The notes beneath the pieces were generated by a model. The model searched no databases, had not been told where the DNA came from, and was given only the letters and a program-made list of their open reading frames with translations. Position numbers and translations under genes: made by a program. A stretch of 42,524 nucleotides of DNA from Candidatus Paralachnospira caecorum. GTDB taxonomy: Bacteria; Bacillota; Clostridia; Lachnospirales; Lachnospiraceae. The number at the start of each line of letters is the position of its first letter. The stretch's first letter is position 1. Shown piece by piece: positions 16,565-25,599 of this stretch. The stretch covers positions 1 through 42,524 of the forward strand of contig CAJFHG010000031.1 of assembly GCA_904379015.1 (NCBI GenBank), read 5' to 3'.

Positions 16565-16807
16565 TTATTCATCGTCGAATATGGTTTCGTTCATTTCGGG
16601 AAAATCCAGAAGTTCTGACAATGTCATATCCAGCCCGATGGCCAGTTTGTGCAGAGTTTTCAGTTTGGGATTTTTGGTTTTTCCCGACATGATGTTTTCC
16701 ACCGTGGACTGGGTGATGCCAGACAGGGTGGCCAGTTTGTTGATGGTGATTTTTTTCTTTTCGCAGAGTCTGGTAAGACGTAAAATAATAACATCAGAAT
16801 AAGTCAT
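16565..16807 (-). CDS. Small XRE-family DNA-binding regulator
   Basis: An 80-residue helix-turn-helix protein of the Cro/C1 type, essentially a bare DNA-binding domain: LRLTRLCEKKKITINKLA, then SGITQSTVENIMSG as the turn and recognition helix, then LKTLHKLAIGLDMTLSELLD. An AAGGGAGC ribosome site lies before the ATG. It has no adjacent toxin or phage genes. Such small proteins often regulate genes elsewhere or their own divergent neighbour; the target is unknown. Confidence 0.88.
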   Translation of the reverse strand: MTYSDVIILRLTRLCEKKKITINKLATLSGITQSTVENIMSGKTKNPKLKTLHKLAIGLDMTLSELLDFPEMNETIFDDE

Positions 16808-17165
16808 ATGGATGCTCCCTTGCTATAGAAATAAAATTCAGATAAACTATAAGAGCATTTTGAATTCAAGGTTAATGGTATGCGGTTAAAATAAAATGAT
16901 TCATCCGGAAAATCAGGTCCTCAGGATATTTATGCCACGATGGATGGGAATGCATGCAAAAGAAATATCTGGATTCAGCTGGAAAATACAGCCGTCAGTG
17001 ATAGCAGAAGGCATATCTATATACTTATTAAAAGTATAGAATTTTTTGGTGAAAAATATTAACGGCACAGGGTTAATTTGGAAAATAAAATATGGTAAAC
17101 TGTCGATATAGAAAGATAGACCGATCCGCTTTTGGATCGCAGATGGAAAGGATGTTTGATTCAGA
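16808..17165. other. AT-rich intergenic region, 358 nt
   Basis: I see no gene in this stretch. It must hold the promoter of the minus-strand XRE gene (a weak candidate is TTAACC with TATAGT at 18 bp spacing) and that of the small plus-strand ORF at 17166. Two small hairpins are visible: ATACTT/AAGTAT near 17020-17040, followed by a short T-run, and CGATCC/GGATCG near 17120-17140. Confidence 0.4.
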
Positions 17166-17387
17166 ATGAAAGAAAGAACGGAACGTGAAAAAAAACGGGA
17201 ATTGCATGACAGAATCCAGAAGGACATTGAAAGGTATGGGGGAAACAGGGAAGTGTTTGCCTGTTTTCTGAAAAAACGTCAGAATCTGGAGGATTACAGT
17301 CTCAGACAGGAGGGGCGCTGCACGGAACCGGTGCTTCTGGAGCAGCTGGAAACGGCGGTGATCGAAGAGCTGGAGCAGCTGCACTGA
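17166..17387 (+). CDS. Hypothetical 73-residue charged protein
   Basis: A small cytoplasmic helical protein, rich in Lys, Arg and Glu (KERTEREKKRELHDRIQKD), with a second helix EQLETAVIEELEQL at its C terminus. A GGAAAGGAT sequence lies upstream with long spacing (about 14 nt). A good terminator follows at 17411-17435, which supports it as a separate transcription unit. I do not recognise the family. Confidence 0.55.
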   Translation: MKERTEREKKRELHDRIQKDIERYGGNREVFACFLKKRQNLEDYSLRQEGRCTEPVLLEQLETAVIEELEQLH

Positions 17388-17410
17388 GCCGGAGGGAGAA
17401 TATGGGATAT

Positions 17411-17435
17411 AAAGCCGGCCGCGGAGGCCGGCTTT
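17411..17435 (+). terminator. Terminator after the 73-residue ORF
   Basis: A perfect 10-bp stem AAAGCCGGCC (17411-17420) with GGCCGGCTTT (17426-17435) and a 5-nt loop; the T-run is short. Confidence 0.65.
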
Positions 17436-17505
17436 CCTGTCCCGCGCGCTGCGGGAAGCGAGGTTGTCCGTTCTGTTCTGGATGGCAAGTGTGACAATTT
17501 GTTTC

Positions 17506-17534
17506 TTGACAGTGCATTTTTCATACAGTATAAT
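17506..17534 (+). promoter_or_regulatory. Perfect-consensus sigma-A promoter of the corrinoid operon
   Basis: TTGACA at 17506-17511 and TATAAT at 17529-17534 match both consensus hexamers with the ideal 17-bp spacer. Such a strong promoter fits a gene set whose control lies downstream in the riboswitch. Transcription should start near 17541, about 110 nt before the aptamer. Confidence 0.85.
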
Positions 17535-17650
17535 CGGAAGCAGGATGTCGAAACGGGGCTTATACATGTTTCGATCAAAATCAGATATGATACAATAAAA
17601 AAGAGCATTTGACTTTTCAGACGTTGTATCAGTGAAAATTGAATAAGGTG

Positions 17651-17804
17651 AACTGTAGCCGATTCACTGCGGCAAGGAATACGGTGAGAATCCGTAACAG
17701 ACTATCTCTACTGTAAGGAGGACGAAACGGGCAAAGATGCCACTGGGAAACTGGGAAGGCGCCCTTAGTAGGTTGAATCTAAGTCAGGACACAAGTTTAC
17801 AGTT
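17651..17804 (+). promoter_or_regulatory. Cobalamin riboswitch aptamer
   Basis: The sequence carries the conserved landmarks of the cobalamin riboswitch family: GGAATACGGTGAGAATCCGT at about 17685-17704, then GCCACTGGGAAACTGGGAAG at about 17738-17757, and AAGTCAGGACA (the B12 box region) at about 17781-17791. A closing P1 stem is visible (AACTGTA 17651-17657 with TACAGTT 17798-17804), as are an ACGG/CCGT stem and a GGC/GCC stem. Cobalamin riboswitches usually shut expression when the cofactor is plentiful. Together with the terminator at 17864 it should repress the surface-protein and transporter genes downstream. Which corrinoid it prefers cannot be told by eye. Confidence 0.9.
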
Positions 17805-17863
17805 ACTGAAATCGTAAGCATGGCGATAAGGTGATACTCTTTTTGGGCATCCACATTTTACCC

Positions 17864-17887
17864 ATCTTCCGTAAGGAAGATTTTTTT
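17864..17887 (+). terminator. Riboswitch expression-platform terminator
   Basis: ATCTTCC (17864-17870), a GTAA loop and GGAAGAT (17875-17881) run into seven T. Located 60 nt after the aptamer and before the first structural gene, it is the likely OFF structure. Two more small hairpins (CACAG/CTGTG and GTTCCG/CGGAAC) follow before the start codon. Confidence 0.87.
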
Positions 17888-17994
17888 GTTTCACAGGAAA
17901 CTGTGTTCCGGCGGAACAGAAAGCAGGAGTTGTACTGCGGGTAAAGCACACAGATTTGTTCTCAGGGATCCAGACAGGAAAAGGAGGGGATTAT

Positions 17995-20900
17995 GTGAAA
18001 AACAGGAGAACAAAGTATCTATGGAAACGTCTGACGGTTATGATGCTCGTATTTTTTTTGCTCTGCCAGACGGCAGTTCCCGCATTTGCGGCGGAGGAGA
18101 CGGAAGCCTCCGGACTGACCCCGGCGGCAGGGGAAATGGCACACGAAGAGGAAGCGGCGGATCTTTCAGTTGCCACGGCGGGCGAGCTGAAGGTGTTCCG
18201 TGACGCGGTGAACGCGGGCGACAGATATGAGGGAAAGACCGTGCGGCTGACGGCGAACATCGATCTGGCCGGCAGCGAAACGGATCAGTGGACGCCTATT
18301 ACGGGCTTTGCCGGAACATTTGACGGAGATGGCCATGTGATTTCCGGCCTCTACATCAATACTTCAGCGGGTAGTCAGGGCCTGTTCGGAACTGTTACCG
18401 CGGGCGGCGCGGTGCGGAATCTGACCGTGCGCGGGAGCGTCACAGGGGGAAGCTCAACGGGCGGCCTGATCGGAAGCCTCACCAGCGGAACAGTGGAGAA
18501 CTGCCAGAGCAGCGTGACGGTGAATGGAAGCAGCAATGTGGGCGGTCTTGTGGGCACCATCGGCGGGACATCTGTGATCCGTACCAGTGCCAATTACGGA
18601 GAGGTGCGGGGAACCGTCGGTTATGTAGGAGGAATCGCGGCGCTGACGGCGGGAAGCAGCTATACCATTGAGAACTGCTTCAATGCGGGAACAGTGGCAG
18701 GCCCCGCGTCCGTGGGCGGGATTTCCAGCGGTTCCAGGAGCGGGAGTCCGACACATAAGAACTGTTATAACTACGGAATGGTGGAGGTGACCGGAACCGG
18801 CAGCGGAAGCAATGTTGGAGCCATCTCCGGCAGCGGAAGAGGGAGCATCACCAACTGTTATTATCTGACCGGAACAGCGGCCGGAGGCGCCAACGGCTCC
18901 GACGCGGAAGGCGCAACGGCTCCGAAGACAGAGGCGGAGATGAAGGACGCTTCTTTTGTTGATTTGCTGAACGCGGGAGGCTCTGCTTATACGGCAGATT
19001 CTGCGGATACGCCGGTCAACGGCGGATATCCGGTGTTTGCATGGCAGCTGGCGGTGGATCAGACAGAACCGGGGGAATCGGAAACGCCTGAATTTGAGGA
19101 GGCGACAGAGCTTTCTGCTCAGCTTTCTTCCTATATCAGACAGATGATCGACGGCCGCCGTGCCCAGAATGGGATCGCAGAGGGAGAAAGCCTGATGGGC
19201 AGCGATTCCTGGACGGCGGGAGCCAGCAGCACCGGAACGGACTGGTTCGCGCTGGCCATGGGACGCTACAGCTATGTGAACAGCGAAGGGGCGACAGTCT
19301 ATCTGTATGATGACTTTGGCGGGTACGCGGCTTATCTGGAAGCCATGTGCCAATACATAACCGATACCTATGCGGCCAACAGCGGCATTCTGGACAGAAA
19401 CAAGGCGACGGAGTGGCAGAGAGCGGCTGTGACGATTCTGGCTCTGGGCGGAGACCCCACCAGCTTCGGGACCTACAATGGGACGGAGATCAATCTGGTG
19501 GCGGACGGCGGCTATTATTGCGTGATCTCGCCGGGACGGCAGGGGCTGAACGGATGGATATGGGGCCTGATCATGATCAATGCCATGGATTATGAAGTCC
19601 CCGGGGACGCCGCTTATCCTGTGGAAACATTCATCACACAGATCCTGAGCCGGCAGATGGCGGACGGCGTGAACGGGAACGCATACGGCGGATGGGCGCT
19701 GAGCGGGAGTTCATCAGATCCGGATATGACGGCTATGGCAATCCAGGCGCTGGCGCCCTATTACAACAGCAGCACCGAATATACGTATGAGCTGGGCGGA
19801 GAGACCGTTGTCAAAACTGTGCACCAGGCGGTCAATGAGGCGCTGGACTGGCTGTCAGAGAATCAGAATGACGCCGGAGACTTTGGCAGCTGGGGCACCA
19901 CTAATGTGGAAAGTACAGCGCAGGTCCTGGTGGCCGTTTTATCCCTGAATCTGGATCCGGCAGCGGATGAGCGGTTCATTACAGATTCGGGCAATACCCT
20001 GCTGGACGGAATCTTAAAGTATCGTCTGGCGGACGGCACCTTTTCCCATACTTACGGAGCTGCCCCCAACGGAATGGCTACAGACCAGGCGGGCTATGCC
20101 CTGGTGGCGTACTGGAGGTACGAGAACGGCATGAGGAGCCTGTATGACTTCAGGGCACCCAGGAGTCAGGAAGCACAGGCGGCCATCAACGCCGCGGAGA
20201 CGGCGATCAGCAGCCTTCCGGCAGCGGGAACAGAAGGATATAAAGGGGCGCTGATGGACGCTTACCTGACCTGTCTTGCGGTGAAGGAGACGGAACGGCA
20301 GTATATTTCCAATTACGATGTTCTCTACAGGGCGATTGAACAGGCAGGCGGTCTTGGCAATCTGGATAAGGACGACCCCTATCCAGTGGAGCTGACGCTG
20401 ATTTCCCCGCCGGATAAAACCGCTTATCAGGAGAATGAATTCTTTGACCCTGCGGGGATGTCCGTCGGGCTGCGGTACAGCGACGGCACGGTGACAGAGG
20501 TGACGGGGTATACCTATCTTCCGGACAGAGCGCTGGCGCCGGAGGATGAGGAGATTGTCATTTATTATCAGGGCTTTTCCGTCACTGTGCCTGTGACGGT
20601 GGAAGAACAGGTGCCCTGGAACGGCTCCGGGACAGAAGAGGATCCTTATCTGATCAGCCGGGCTCAGGATCTGGAGGCCCTCAGTGATTTTGTCAATGTG
20701 AAGAGAAAGAACTGCGACGGTCTGTATTTCAAAATGACCGATAACATTAATATGGAAGATGTGGACGACTGGAGGCCCATCGGCACTTCCAGCTGGGGAT
20801 TCAACGGGATTTTTGACGGCGGAAACCACGCGGTCAAAAACCTCACTTATACTTCGGGCAGCTATGCGGGACTGTTTGGCTGTGTGGTGAGAGGGACTGT

Positions 20901-23472
20901 TAAAAATCTGGGCATGGCAGGAGGAAGCTTTGGAAGATCAAACGGGAGCTTCTGCGGCGCCATCGTCGGATGGGCAGAATCCATCACCATGGAAAACTGC
21001 TGGAGCAGCGCGTCTGTGTCCGGAAATTATACGGGCGGTCTGATCGGCACAGTCCGGGGCGGCGCGTCTACGATTTCGGGATGCTTTAACAGCGGGACTG
21101 TGACCGGTTCAAACGTAGGCGGAATTGTGGGACATCTGAGCGCTTCTGCCCTGACGGCCGTTTCCGACTGCTACAATGTGGGCGCGGTCACGACATCCAG
21201 CAGCGGCGGCGGCATCTGCGGTCGGGTGCAGGATACCAATACGATCCGGAACTGCTACAATACAGGACTGATCACGGTGACGGGAAGCGACCTTCTCAAT
21301 CTCGGAGAAATTTGCGGTCTCGTCACGAGCGGAAGCACCAGTGAAAATAATTACTATCTTGCGGGACAGAGCGATCTGACCGGCGTCGGTGCTCAGGAGG
21401 ACAGCCAGTCGGGCTGCACGGCTCTGACGGAAGAGGACATGAAGGCGTCCGGCTTCCCGGGACAGCTCAGCGACCGCTTCGAAGCAGATACGGCAGGGCT
21501 GAACGGCGGCTATCCGGTCCTGACATGGCAGCCGCTCGTCAATCTTGACACAGAAGCAAAAAATGTGGATCTGTATATTACGACAGAAGAAGAGTTCCTC
21601 GCCTTCGCGGCAGCTGTCAACGCGGGTGAATCCTATGAGGGCATGCTGGTGGCGCTGACGCGGGATATGAATCTGGCCTTTGAGACATGGACGCCCATTG
21701 GAAATGAGAACAACAGCTTTAACGGAACCTTTGATGGTCAGGGTTTCGGCGTTTCCGGCCTTCTGGTGGAGGCATCAGGCAGCTGCGGCGGTCTGTTCGG
21801 AGTCATCGGAGCCGACGCGGTGATCCGCGACACAGGCGTGAATTCAGGATCAGTTGCCGCGGCAAGTGTGGCCGGAGGCCTGATCGGCCGTGCCGCGGAT
21901 GGATTCCAGATCCTGAACTGCTGGAACCTGGCCGATGTATCGGCACAGATCATGGCCGGAGGCATTCTGGGAAGTGTGGATACCGGATATGTGGACGATT
22001 CTTCCGATCCGGTGACGAGTTTGATTTCAGGCTGCTATAACGGCGGAGCTGTCACTGTGTCTTCCATGCTGGCAGGAGGCGTTGTGGCGGAGGCCAGACA
22101 TGTAAAGGCAGAAAACTGCTACAACGTGGGAACTGTCACCGCGCCTCTGTATGAGGGAGGCATTACCGGATGGCTGCTGCGACAGGGAATCCTGTCCAAC
22201 TGCTATAACGCGGGCCCGGTATCCCGCGCTGGCGTCGCGGGGAGCGTGCTGTCCGGCGACAATGCGGAGGTTGAAAACTGCTATTATGTATCGGACGGTT
22301 TTTCGTCAGAGGCCGCAGACGGTTCAGCGGGCCTGAGCGCGGAGGAAATGAAGGAGGAATCCTTCGCGGAACGGCTGGGAGACGCTTATCGGGCGGAGAG
22401 TGGCTTCAACAACGGTTATCCGGTCCTTTTCTGGGAGGAGAGCCGTTATGTGATTTCTTCTGACACAAGGCTGGCAGGGGTCGCCCTCGGCCGATACGCG
22501 GGAGAAGAAGTTTCTGAAGGCATATGGCAGATTACCGTTCCGGAGGGCGTGGAACCCATGCAGTTCGGTCTTACCGTGACGCCGGAGGATCCCAACAGCC
22601 GGTTTACCACCCCGCTTGCGGATGAAGCCTATCAAGAATGGAACTTCACTGTGACGGCTGAGGATGGTACGACTGCGGATTATACGGTATATGTGACGGT
22701 GGGACACAGCTATCTGGATGAGCTGGCGGCAGCCGGAGTGGATGCTCTGATCGGCGAGATTCCCGATACCATTACGATGGAGAGCGGCGCGGCGATCGAG
22801 GCGGCCAGAGAGGCGTATGAGGCCCTCACCACTCTTCAGAAGGATCTGGTCCGGAATCTGGAAGCGCTGGAGGCCGCGGAAGCGGCGTACAGCCGTCTGG
22901 TCGATTCCTATCGTTTCGTTGACGTGCCGGATGACGCCTGGTTCGCGGAAGAGGTACAGTATGTGTATGCGCATCAGATCATGACGGGCACGGATCCGGA
23001 ACGGCATATCTTTTCGCCCTATGAGACCGTGGCCCGCGCCCAGTTTGCCCTGATCATTCACAGGATGGAGGGAGAGCCGGAGGCTGAGAACGGAAAAACA
23101 TTCCCGGATGTTTCAGCGGATGAATGGTACGCGCGGGCGATTGCCTGGGCTTCCTCAGATGAAGTCGGCATCATCACCGGATATTCATCGGGATATTTCG
23201 GTCCGTCCAATTACGTGACGAGAGAGCAGATGGCGGTTATGCTGTACCGCTATGTCCGGTATAAAGGCTATGACACTTCCACCAGCGCGGATCTGGGAAG
23301 CTACAGAGACGCGGATCAGGTCAGCGACTTTGCCCTCGATGCGATGAAATGGGCGGTGGGCGCCGGTATCATCAGCGGAAAATATGATCAGACCATGCTT
23401 GAGCCTATGGCGGGTACAAGCCGTGCCGAGGCAGCAGTTATGATCACGCGTTTTATGAAACAGTTTCAGTAA
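17995..23472 (+). CDS. Giant SLH-anchored surface protein with transcobalamin-like alpha/alpha toroid
   Basis: A protein of 1825 residues. The GTG at 17995 follows AAGGAGGGG; a longer frame to 17956 lacks a ribosome site. A signal peptide ends near residue 33 (VPAFAA). Domains in order: GLUG-type beta-helix repeats (about 56-352); an alpha/alpha toroid (about 373-718) with helical-repeat motifs DPDMTAMAIQALAPYY, NVESTAQVLVAVLSL and NGMATDQAGYALVAYW, like those of prenyltransferase-fold proteins and the alpha domain of intrinsic factor; a helical linker; a bacterial Ig-like domain (about 796-872); GLUG blocks (about 875-1180 and 1188-1480); a cadherin-like beta-sandwich (about 1483-1571); a helical hairpin; and three SLH domains (about 1640-1825), which bind cell-wall polymer. 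It is the first gene behind the cobalamin riboswitch. I infer that it captures corrinoids at the outer cell surface. Confidence 0.85.
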   Translation: MKNRRTKYLWKRLTVMMLVFFLLCQTAVPAFAAEETEASGLTPAAGEMAHEEEAADLSVATAGELKVFRDAVNAGDRYEGKTVRLTANIDLAGSETDQWTPITGFAGTFDGDGHVISGLYINTSAGSQGLFGTVTAGGAVRNLTVRGSVTGGSSTGGLIGSLTSGTVENCQSSVTVNGSSNVGGLVGTIGGTSVIRTSANYGEVRGTVGYVGGIAALTAGSSYTIENCFNAGTVAGPASVGGISSGSRSGSPTHKNCYNYGMVEVTGTGSGSNVGAISGSGRGSITNCYYLTGTAAGGANGSDAEGATAPKTEAEMKDASFVDLLNAGGSAYTADSADTPVNGGYPVFAWQLAVDQTEPGESETPEFEEATELSAQLSSYIRQMIDGRRAQNGIAEGESLMGSDSWTAGASSTGTDWFALAMGRYSYVNSEGATVYLYDDFGGYAAYLEAMCQYITDTYAANSGILDRNKATEWQRAAVTILALGGDPTSFGTYNGTEINLVADGGYYCVISPGRQGLNGWIWGLIMINAMDYEVPGDAAYPVETFITQILSRQMADGVNGNAYGGWALSGSSSDPDMTAMAIQALAPYYNSSTEYTYELGGETVVKTVHQAVNEALDWLSENQNDAGDFGSWGTTNVESTAQVLVAVLSLNLDPAADERFITDSGNTLLDGILKYRLADGTFSHTYGAAPNGMATDQAGYALVAYWRYENGMRSLYDFRAPRSQEAQAAINAAETAISSLPAAGTEGYKGALMDAYLTCLAVKETERQYISNYDVLYRAIEQAGGLGNLDKDDPYPVELTLISPPDKTAYQENEFFDPAGMSVGLRYSDGTVTEVTGYTYLPDRALAPEDEEIVIYYQGFSVTVPVTVEEQVPWNGSGTEEDPYLISRAQDLEALSDFVNVKRKNCDGLYFKMTDNINMEDVDDWRPIGTSSWGFNGIFDGGNHAVKNLTYTSGSYAGLFGCVVRGTVKNLGMAGGSFGRSNGSFCGAIVGWAESITMENCWSSASVSGNYTGGLIGTVRGGASTISGCFNSGTVTGSNVGGIVGHLSASALTAVSDCYNVGAVTTSSSGGGICGRVQDTNTIRNCYNTGLITVTGSDLLNLGEICGLVTSGSTSENNYYLAGQSDLTGVGAQEDSQSGCTALTEEDMKASGFPGQLSDRFEADTAGLNGGYPVLTWQPLVNLDTEAKNVDLYITTEEEFLAFAAAVNAGESYEGMLVALTRDMNLAFETWTPIGNENNSFNGTFDGQGFGVSGLLVEASGSCGGLFGVIGADAVIRDTGVNSGSVAAASVAGGLIGRAADGFQILNCWNLADVSAQIMAGGILGSVDTGYVDDSSDPVTSLISGCYNGGAVTVSSMLAGGVVAEARHVKAENCYNVGTVTAPLYEGGITGWLLRQGILSNCYNAGPVSRAGVAGSVLSGDNAEVENCYYVSDGFSSEAADGSAGLSAEEMKEESFAERLGDAYRAESGFNNGYPVLFWEESRYVISSDTRLAGVALGRYAGEEVSEGIWQITVPEGVEPMQFGLTVTPEDPNSRFTTPLADEAYQEWNFTVTAEDGTTADYTVYVTVGHSYLDELAAAGVDALIGEIPDTITMESGAAIEAAREAYEALTTLQKDLVRNLEALEAAEAAYSRLVDSYRFVDVPDDAWFAEEVQYVYAHQIMTGTDPERHIFSPYETVARAQFALIIHRMEGEPEAENGKTFPDVSADEWYARAIAWASSDEVGIITGYSSGYFGPSNYVTREQMAVMLYRYVRYKGYDTSTSADLGSYRDADQVSDFALDAMKWAVGAGIISGKYDQTMLEPMAGTSRAEAAVMITRFMKQFQ

Positions 23473-23510
23473 GACTGATTCAGAAGAACCGTATCTTGAA
23501 ATGTAACGGG

Positions 23511-23547
23511 CTGCGCGGCCGGAGGACAGACGGATCCGGCCGCGCAG
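23511..23547 (+). other. Intercistronic stem-loop
   Basis: A perfect 12-bp GC-rich stem (CTGCGCGGCCGG at 23511-23522 with CCGGCCGCGCAG at 23536-23547) sits between the first and second genes of the operon with no T-run. It may pause polymerase or protect the upstream mRNA, allowing more of the giant surface protein than of the downstream products. Confidence 0.6.
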
Positions 23548-23566
23548 ATCAAAAAAGGAGCTTTTC

Positions 23567-25597
23567 ATGGGAAAATGGATCAAACGGCTGGCAATGGTTT
23601 TGACTGCGGCAGTCCTGGCAGGAGCAGTTTACGGCGGACTGCGGCAGGCGGGCGCTTACGCGCCCGAAAATCCCATGGATGAGCCGGCAGAGCAATATTC
23701 TCTGATCCGGGCTTCTGAGGATCTGGAAGCAGGAAGCGGAGCAGGGGATTTTTATTTTGATATCAGCAGTGAATTTGAACAGGAGGCTCAGGATGAAGAA
23801 AATCCGGAGCCGGAACAGACGGAGCCGGATCCCGGCGCCCGGCAGACAGAGACGGGAGAAACGGAAGGGCAGATGCTGTCAGGAGGGACTGTGCTGACCG
23901 GCGGAGAGGAGACGGGAGAACAGGAGAAAACGCAGAACGTGATCCAGACGGCGGAACCTCCGGAGCAGGAAAATCCGACTGAATCGCCGCAAAGGGATTA
24001 TGACGGTTATTTTACCACATCGATCCGGGAAGGGGAAGTCTTAAGTTCCCGTTCTTACAGTTTTACAATTCAGCAGAAGGATCATGGGCTTACAGTGGAA
24101 GATACACAGGTGGCGGTCAATGGAACGGGTGTGGAACCCTTTCAGGGCCAGGTTTATCTGGAGGAGGGGGAGAATACCATTACCATCACCGTGACTTATA
24201 CAGACGAGGAGGAGGGGCGGACATTTCAGGTGAGCCGTTCCTATCATGTGGAGGTGGTTCTGGGAGAAATCGCCCTGAATGTCCGGGGACTTTCCGACGG
24301 CGCGGAGGTCTCTTCCTCCTCTTTCAATTTTGACGCCTCCGCCTCCTATGAAGGTGAAGAAATTCCTTTATTGGTGACGCTGAACGGAAATACCGTCCAG
24401 CGTAAGTACAGCGGCTATCAGTGTCGGCTGGAGGAGGGGGAGAATGAAATCCGCCTGAAGGCCGAGGCAGAGGACGGGACCGTCAAAGAAGCGGTTTATC
24501 ACATTGTTTATATCAGGCCGGAATCCAGCTATGAGATCGTGACGGATCTGGCCGATCAGGAGGTAAACGCGGCTGAATTCGCATTTCATGTGGCAGTGAC
24601 CCGGCAGGGAGTGCCGACCCAGAATTTCAGCGTCCGTCTGAACGGCGCGGAAATTTTCGGAACAGACGGCGCTTATGCCTGCAGTCTTCTGGAGGGCGAC
24701 AATCTGATCGAGATCCTGGCGGGCAGTCTGGAGGAACGGGTTACGGAACAGTATGTGGTCAATTATGTGGTGGTAGTGCCGGGGGACGGGGATGCGGATC
24801 TATCCGGACAGCAGCCCCGCATCAATTACAGCGGCATCGGCGACGGTATGGAGATCCGGGATACGGTGTGGAACATTGAGCTGGCCTCCAGGGACTATAA
24901 AGGCGAGCGGATCCAGGCCGACGGCATCTCTGTCACCTGCAACGGAGAGACGGCAGTGCTGATCTGGGATGACAGCGTCAAGACCAGTTACCGCCTGCAT
25001 CTGACCTCCGGAATCAATGAGATCATCTTTACAGTTACAGACAGCTATGGGAACATCGCTTCTGAAACCATTCATGTCACCTGCACGGCGGCGGAGGACG
25101 GAGCCGTGATCGGAACGGTCACCATCAGTCTGGAAGCTACCACCATCGGACTGGGATCTCTCATTCCACCGACGCAGGTGGAGATCCGTCAGGGGGAGAG
25201 TCTGGCCTATGTTCTGGACCGCTTCCTGAAAGCGCACGGGTTTGATTATACCTGTACGGGAACTCTGGAGAGCGGGTTTTATCTGGCCAGCGTGATCAAA
25301 GAAGGGATCATTTCCAGCCCGTCGGTGCCGGAGGATCTGGCCCGGGTACTGGAAGAAAACAACATTCCCTACAGTCTGACCGACTATGGAAGTCCCGATG
25401 AACTGGGGGAGTTTGATTTTGGAGAAAAGTCGGGATGGATGTATTCCATAGACGGAAATTATCCTAATTACGGATTTTCGGACGCCTATCTGACGGACGG
25501 GAATGAGGTGCGCATCCGTTATACCCTCGCACTGGGCCGGGACATCGGAGGCGGAGGCGCCGCGGGAGATGAAAACAGCAATCTGGGAGAATGGTAG
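23567..25597 (+). CDS. Secreted multi-Ig protein with C-terminal DUF4430 domain
   Basis: A 676-residue exported protein. An N-terminal signal/anchor segment (about residues 6-25) is followed by an acidic, Pro/Glu/Thr-rich linker (to about 145), then about four repeated beta-sandwich domains with a recurring pattern of YLEEGENTITITV, CRLEEGENEIRL and CSLLEGDNLIEIL. The C-terminal domain (about 522-660) is a DUF4430 domain, with EIRQGESLAYVLDRFL, GWMYSIDGNYPNYGF and a closing YTLALGRDIGG. DUF4430 resembles the beta domain of transcobalamin and intrinsic factor, which closes over cobalamin. AAAGGAG precedes the ATG. No SLH or LPXTG anchor is seen, so it is held by its N-terminal helix or released. 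I infer that it is the beta partner of the upstream toroid protein. Confidence 0.82.
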   Translation: MGKWIKRLAMVLTAAVLAGAVYGGLRQAGAYAPENPMDEPAEQYSLIRASEDLEAGSGAGDFYFDISSEFEQEAQDEENPEPEQTEPDPGARQTETGETEGQMLSGGTVLTGGEETGEQEKTQNVIQTAEPPEQENPTESPQRDYDGYFTTSIREGEVLSSRSYSFTIQQKDHGLTVEDTQVAVNGTGVEPFQGQVYLEEGENTITITVTYTDEEEGRTFQVSRSYHVEVVLGEIALNVRGLSDGAEVSSSSFNFDASASYEGEEIPLLVTLNGNTVQRKYSGYQCRLEEGENEIRLKAEAEDGTVKEAVYHIVYIRPESSYEIVTDLADQEVNAAEFAFHVAVTRQGVPTQNFSVRLNGAEIFGTDGAYACSLLEGDNLIEILAGSLEERVTEQYVVNYVVVVPGDGDADLSGQQPRINYSGIGDGMEIRDTVWNIELASRDYKGERIQADGISVTCNGETAVLIWDDSVKTSYRLHLTSGINEIIFTVTDSYGNIASETIHVTCTAAEDGAVIGTVTISLEATTIGLGSLIPPTQVEIRQGESLAYVLDRFLKAHGFDYTCTGTLESGFYLASVIKEGIISSPSVPEDLARVLEENNIPYSLTDYGSPDELGEFDFGEKSGWMYSIDGNYPNYGFSDAYLTDGNEVRIRYTLALGRDIGGGGAAGDENSNLGEW

Positions 25598-25599
25598 AT

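Noticed and set aside
17073-17567. Minus-strand open frames across the promoter and the 73-residue gene
   Set aside because: They cover a terminator and a perfect promoter, and the translations show no motif or ribosome site.
17640-17890. Alternative reading of the leader as a T-box or other riboswitch
   Set aside because: The GGTGAGAATCCGT, GCCACTGGGAA and AAGTCAGGA elements fit the cobalamin family, and no specifier loop or T-box sequence is seen.
17956-17994. TTG start giving 13 extra residues on the giant surface protein
   Set aside because: The strong AAGGAGGGG at 17981-17989 lies inside that extension and points to the GTG at 17995, which begins a normal signal peptide.
18160-22430. 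DNA-level tandem repeats or a CRISPR-like array in the giant gene
   Set aside because: The repetition is at protein level (GLUG-type repeats with GGLIG and NCYN patterns); the DNA copies are diverged and irregularly spaced.
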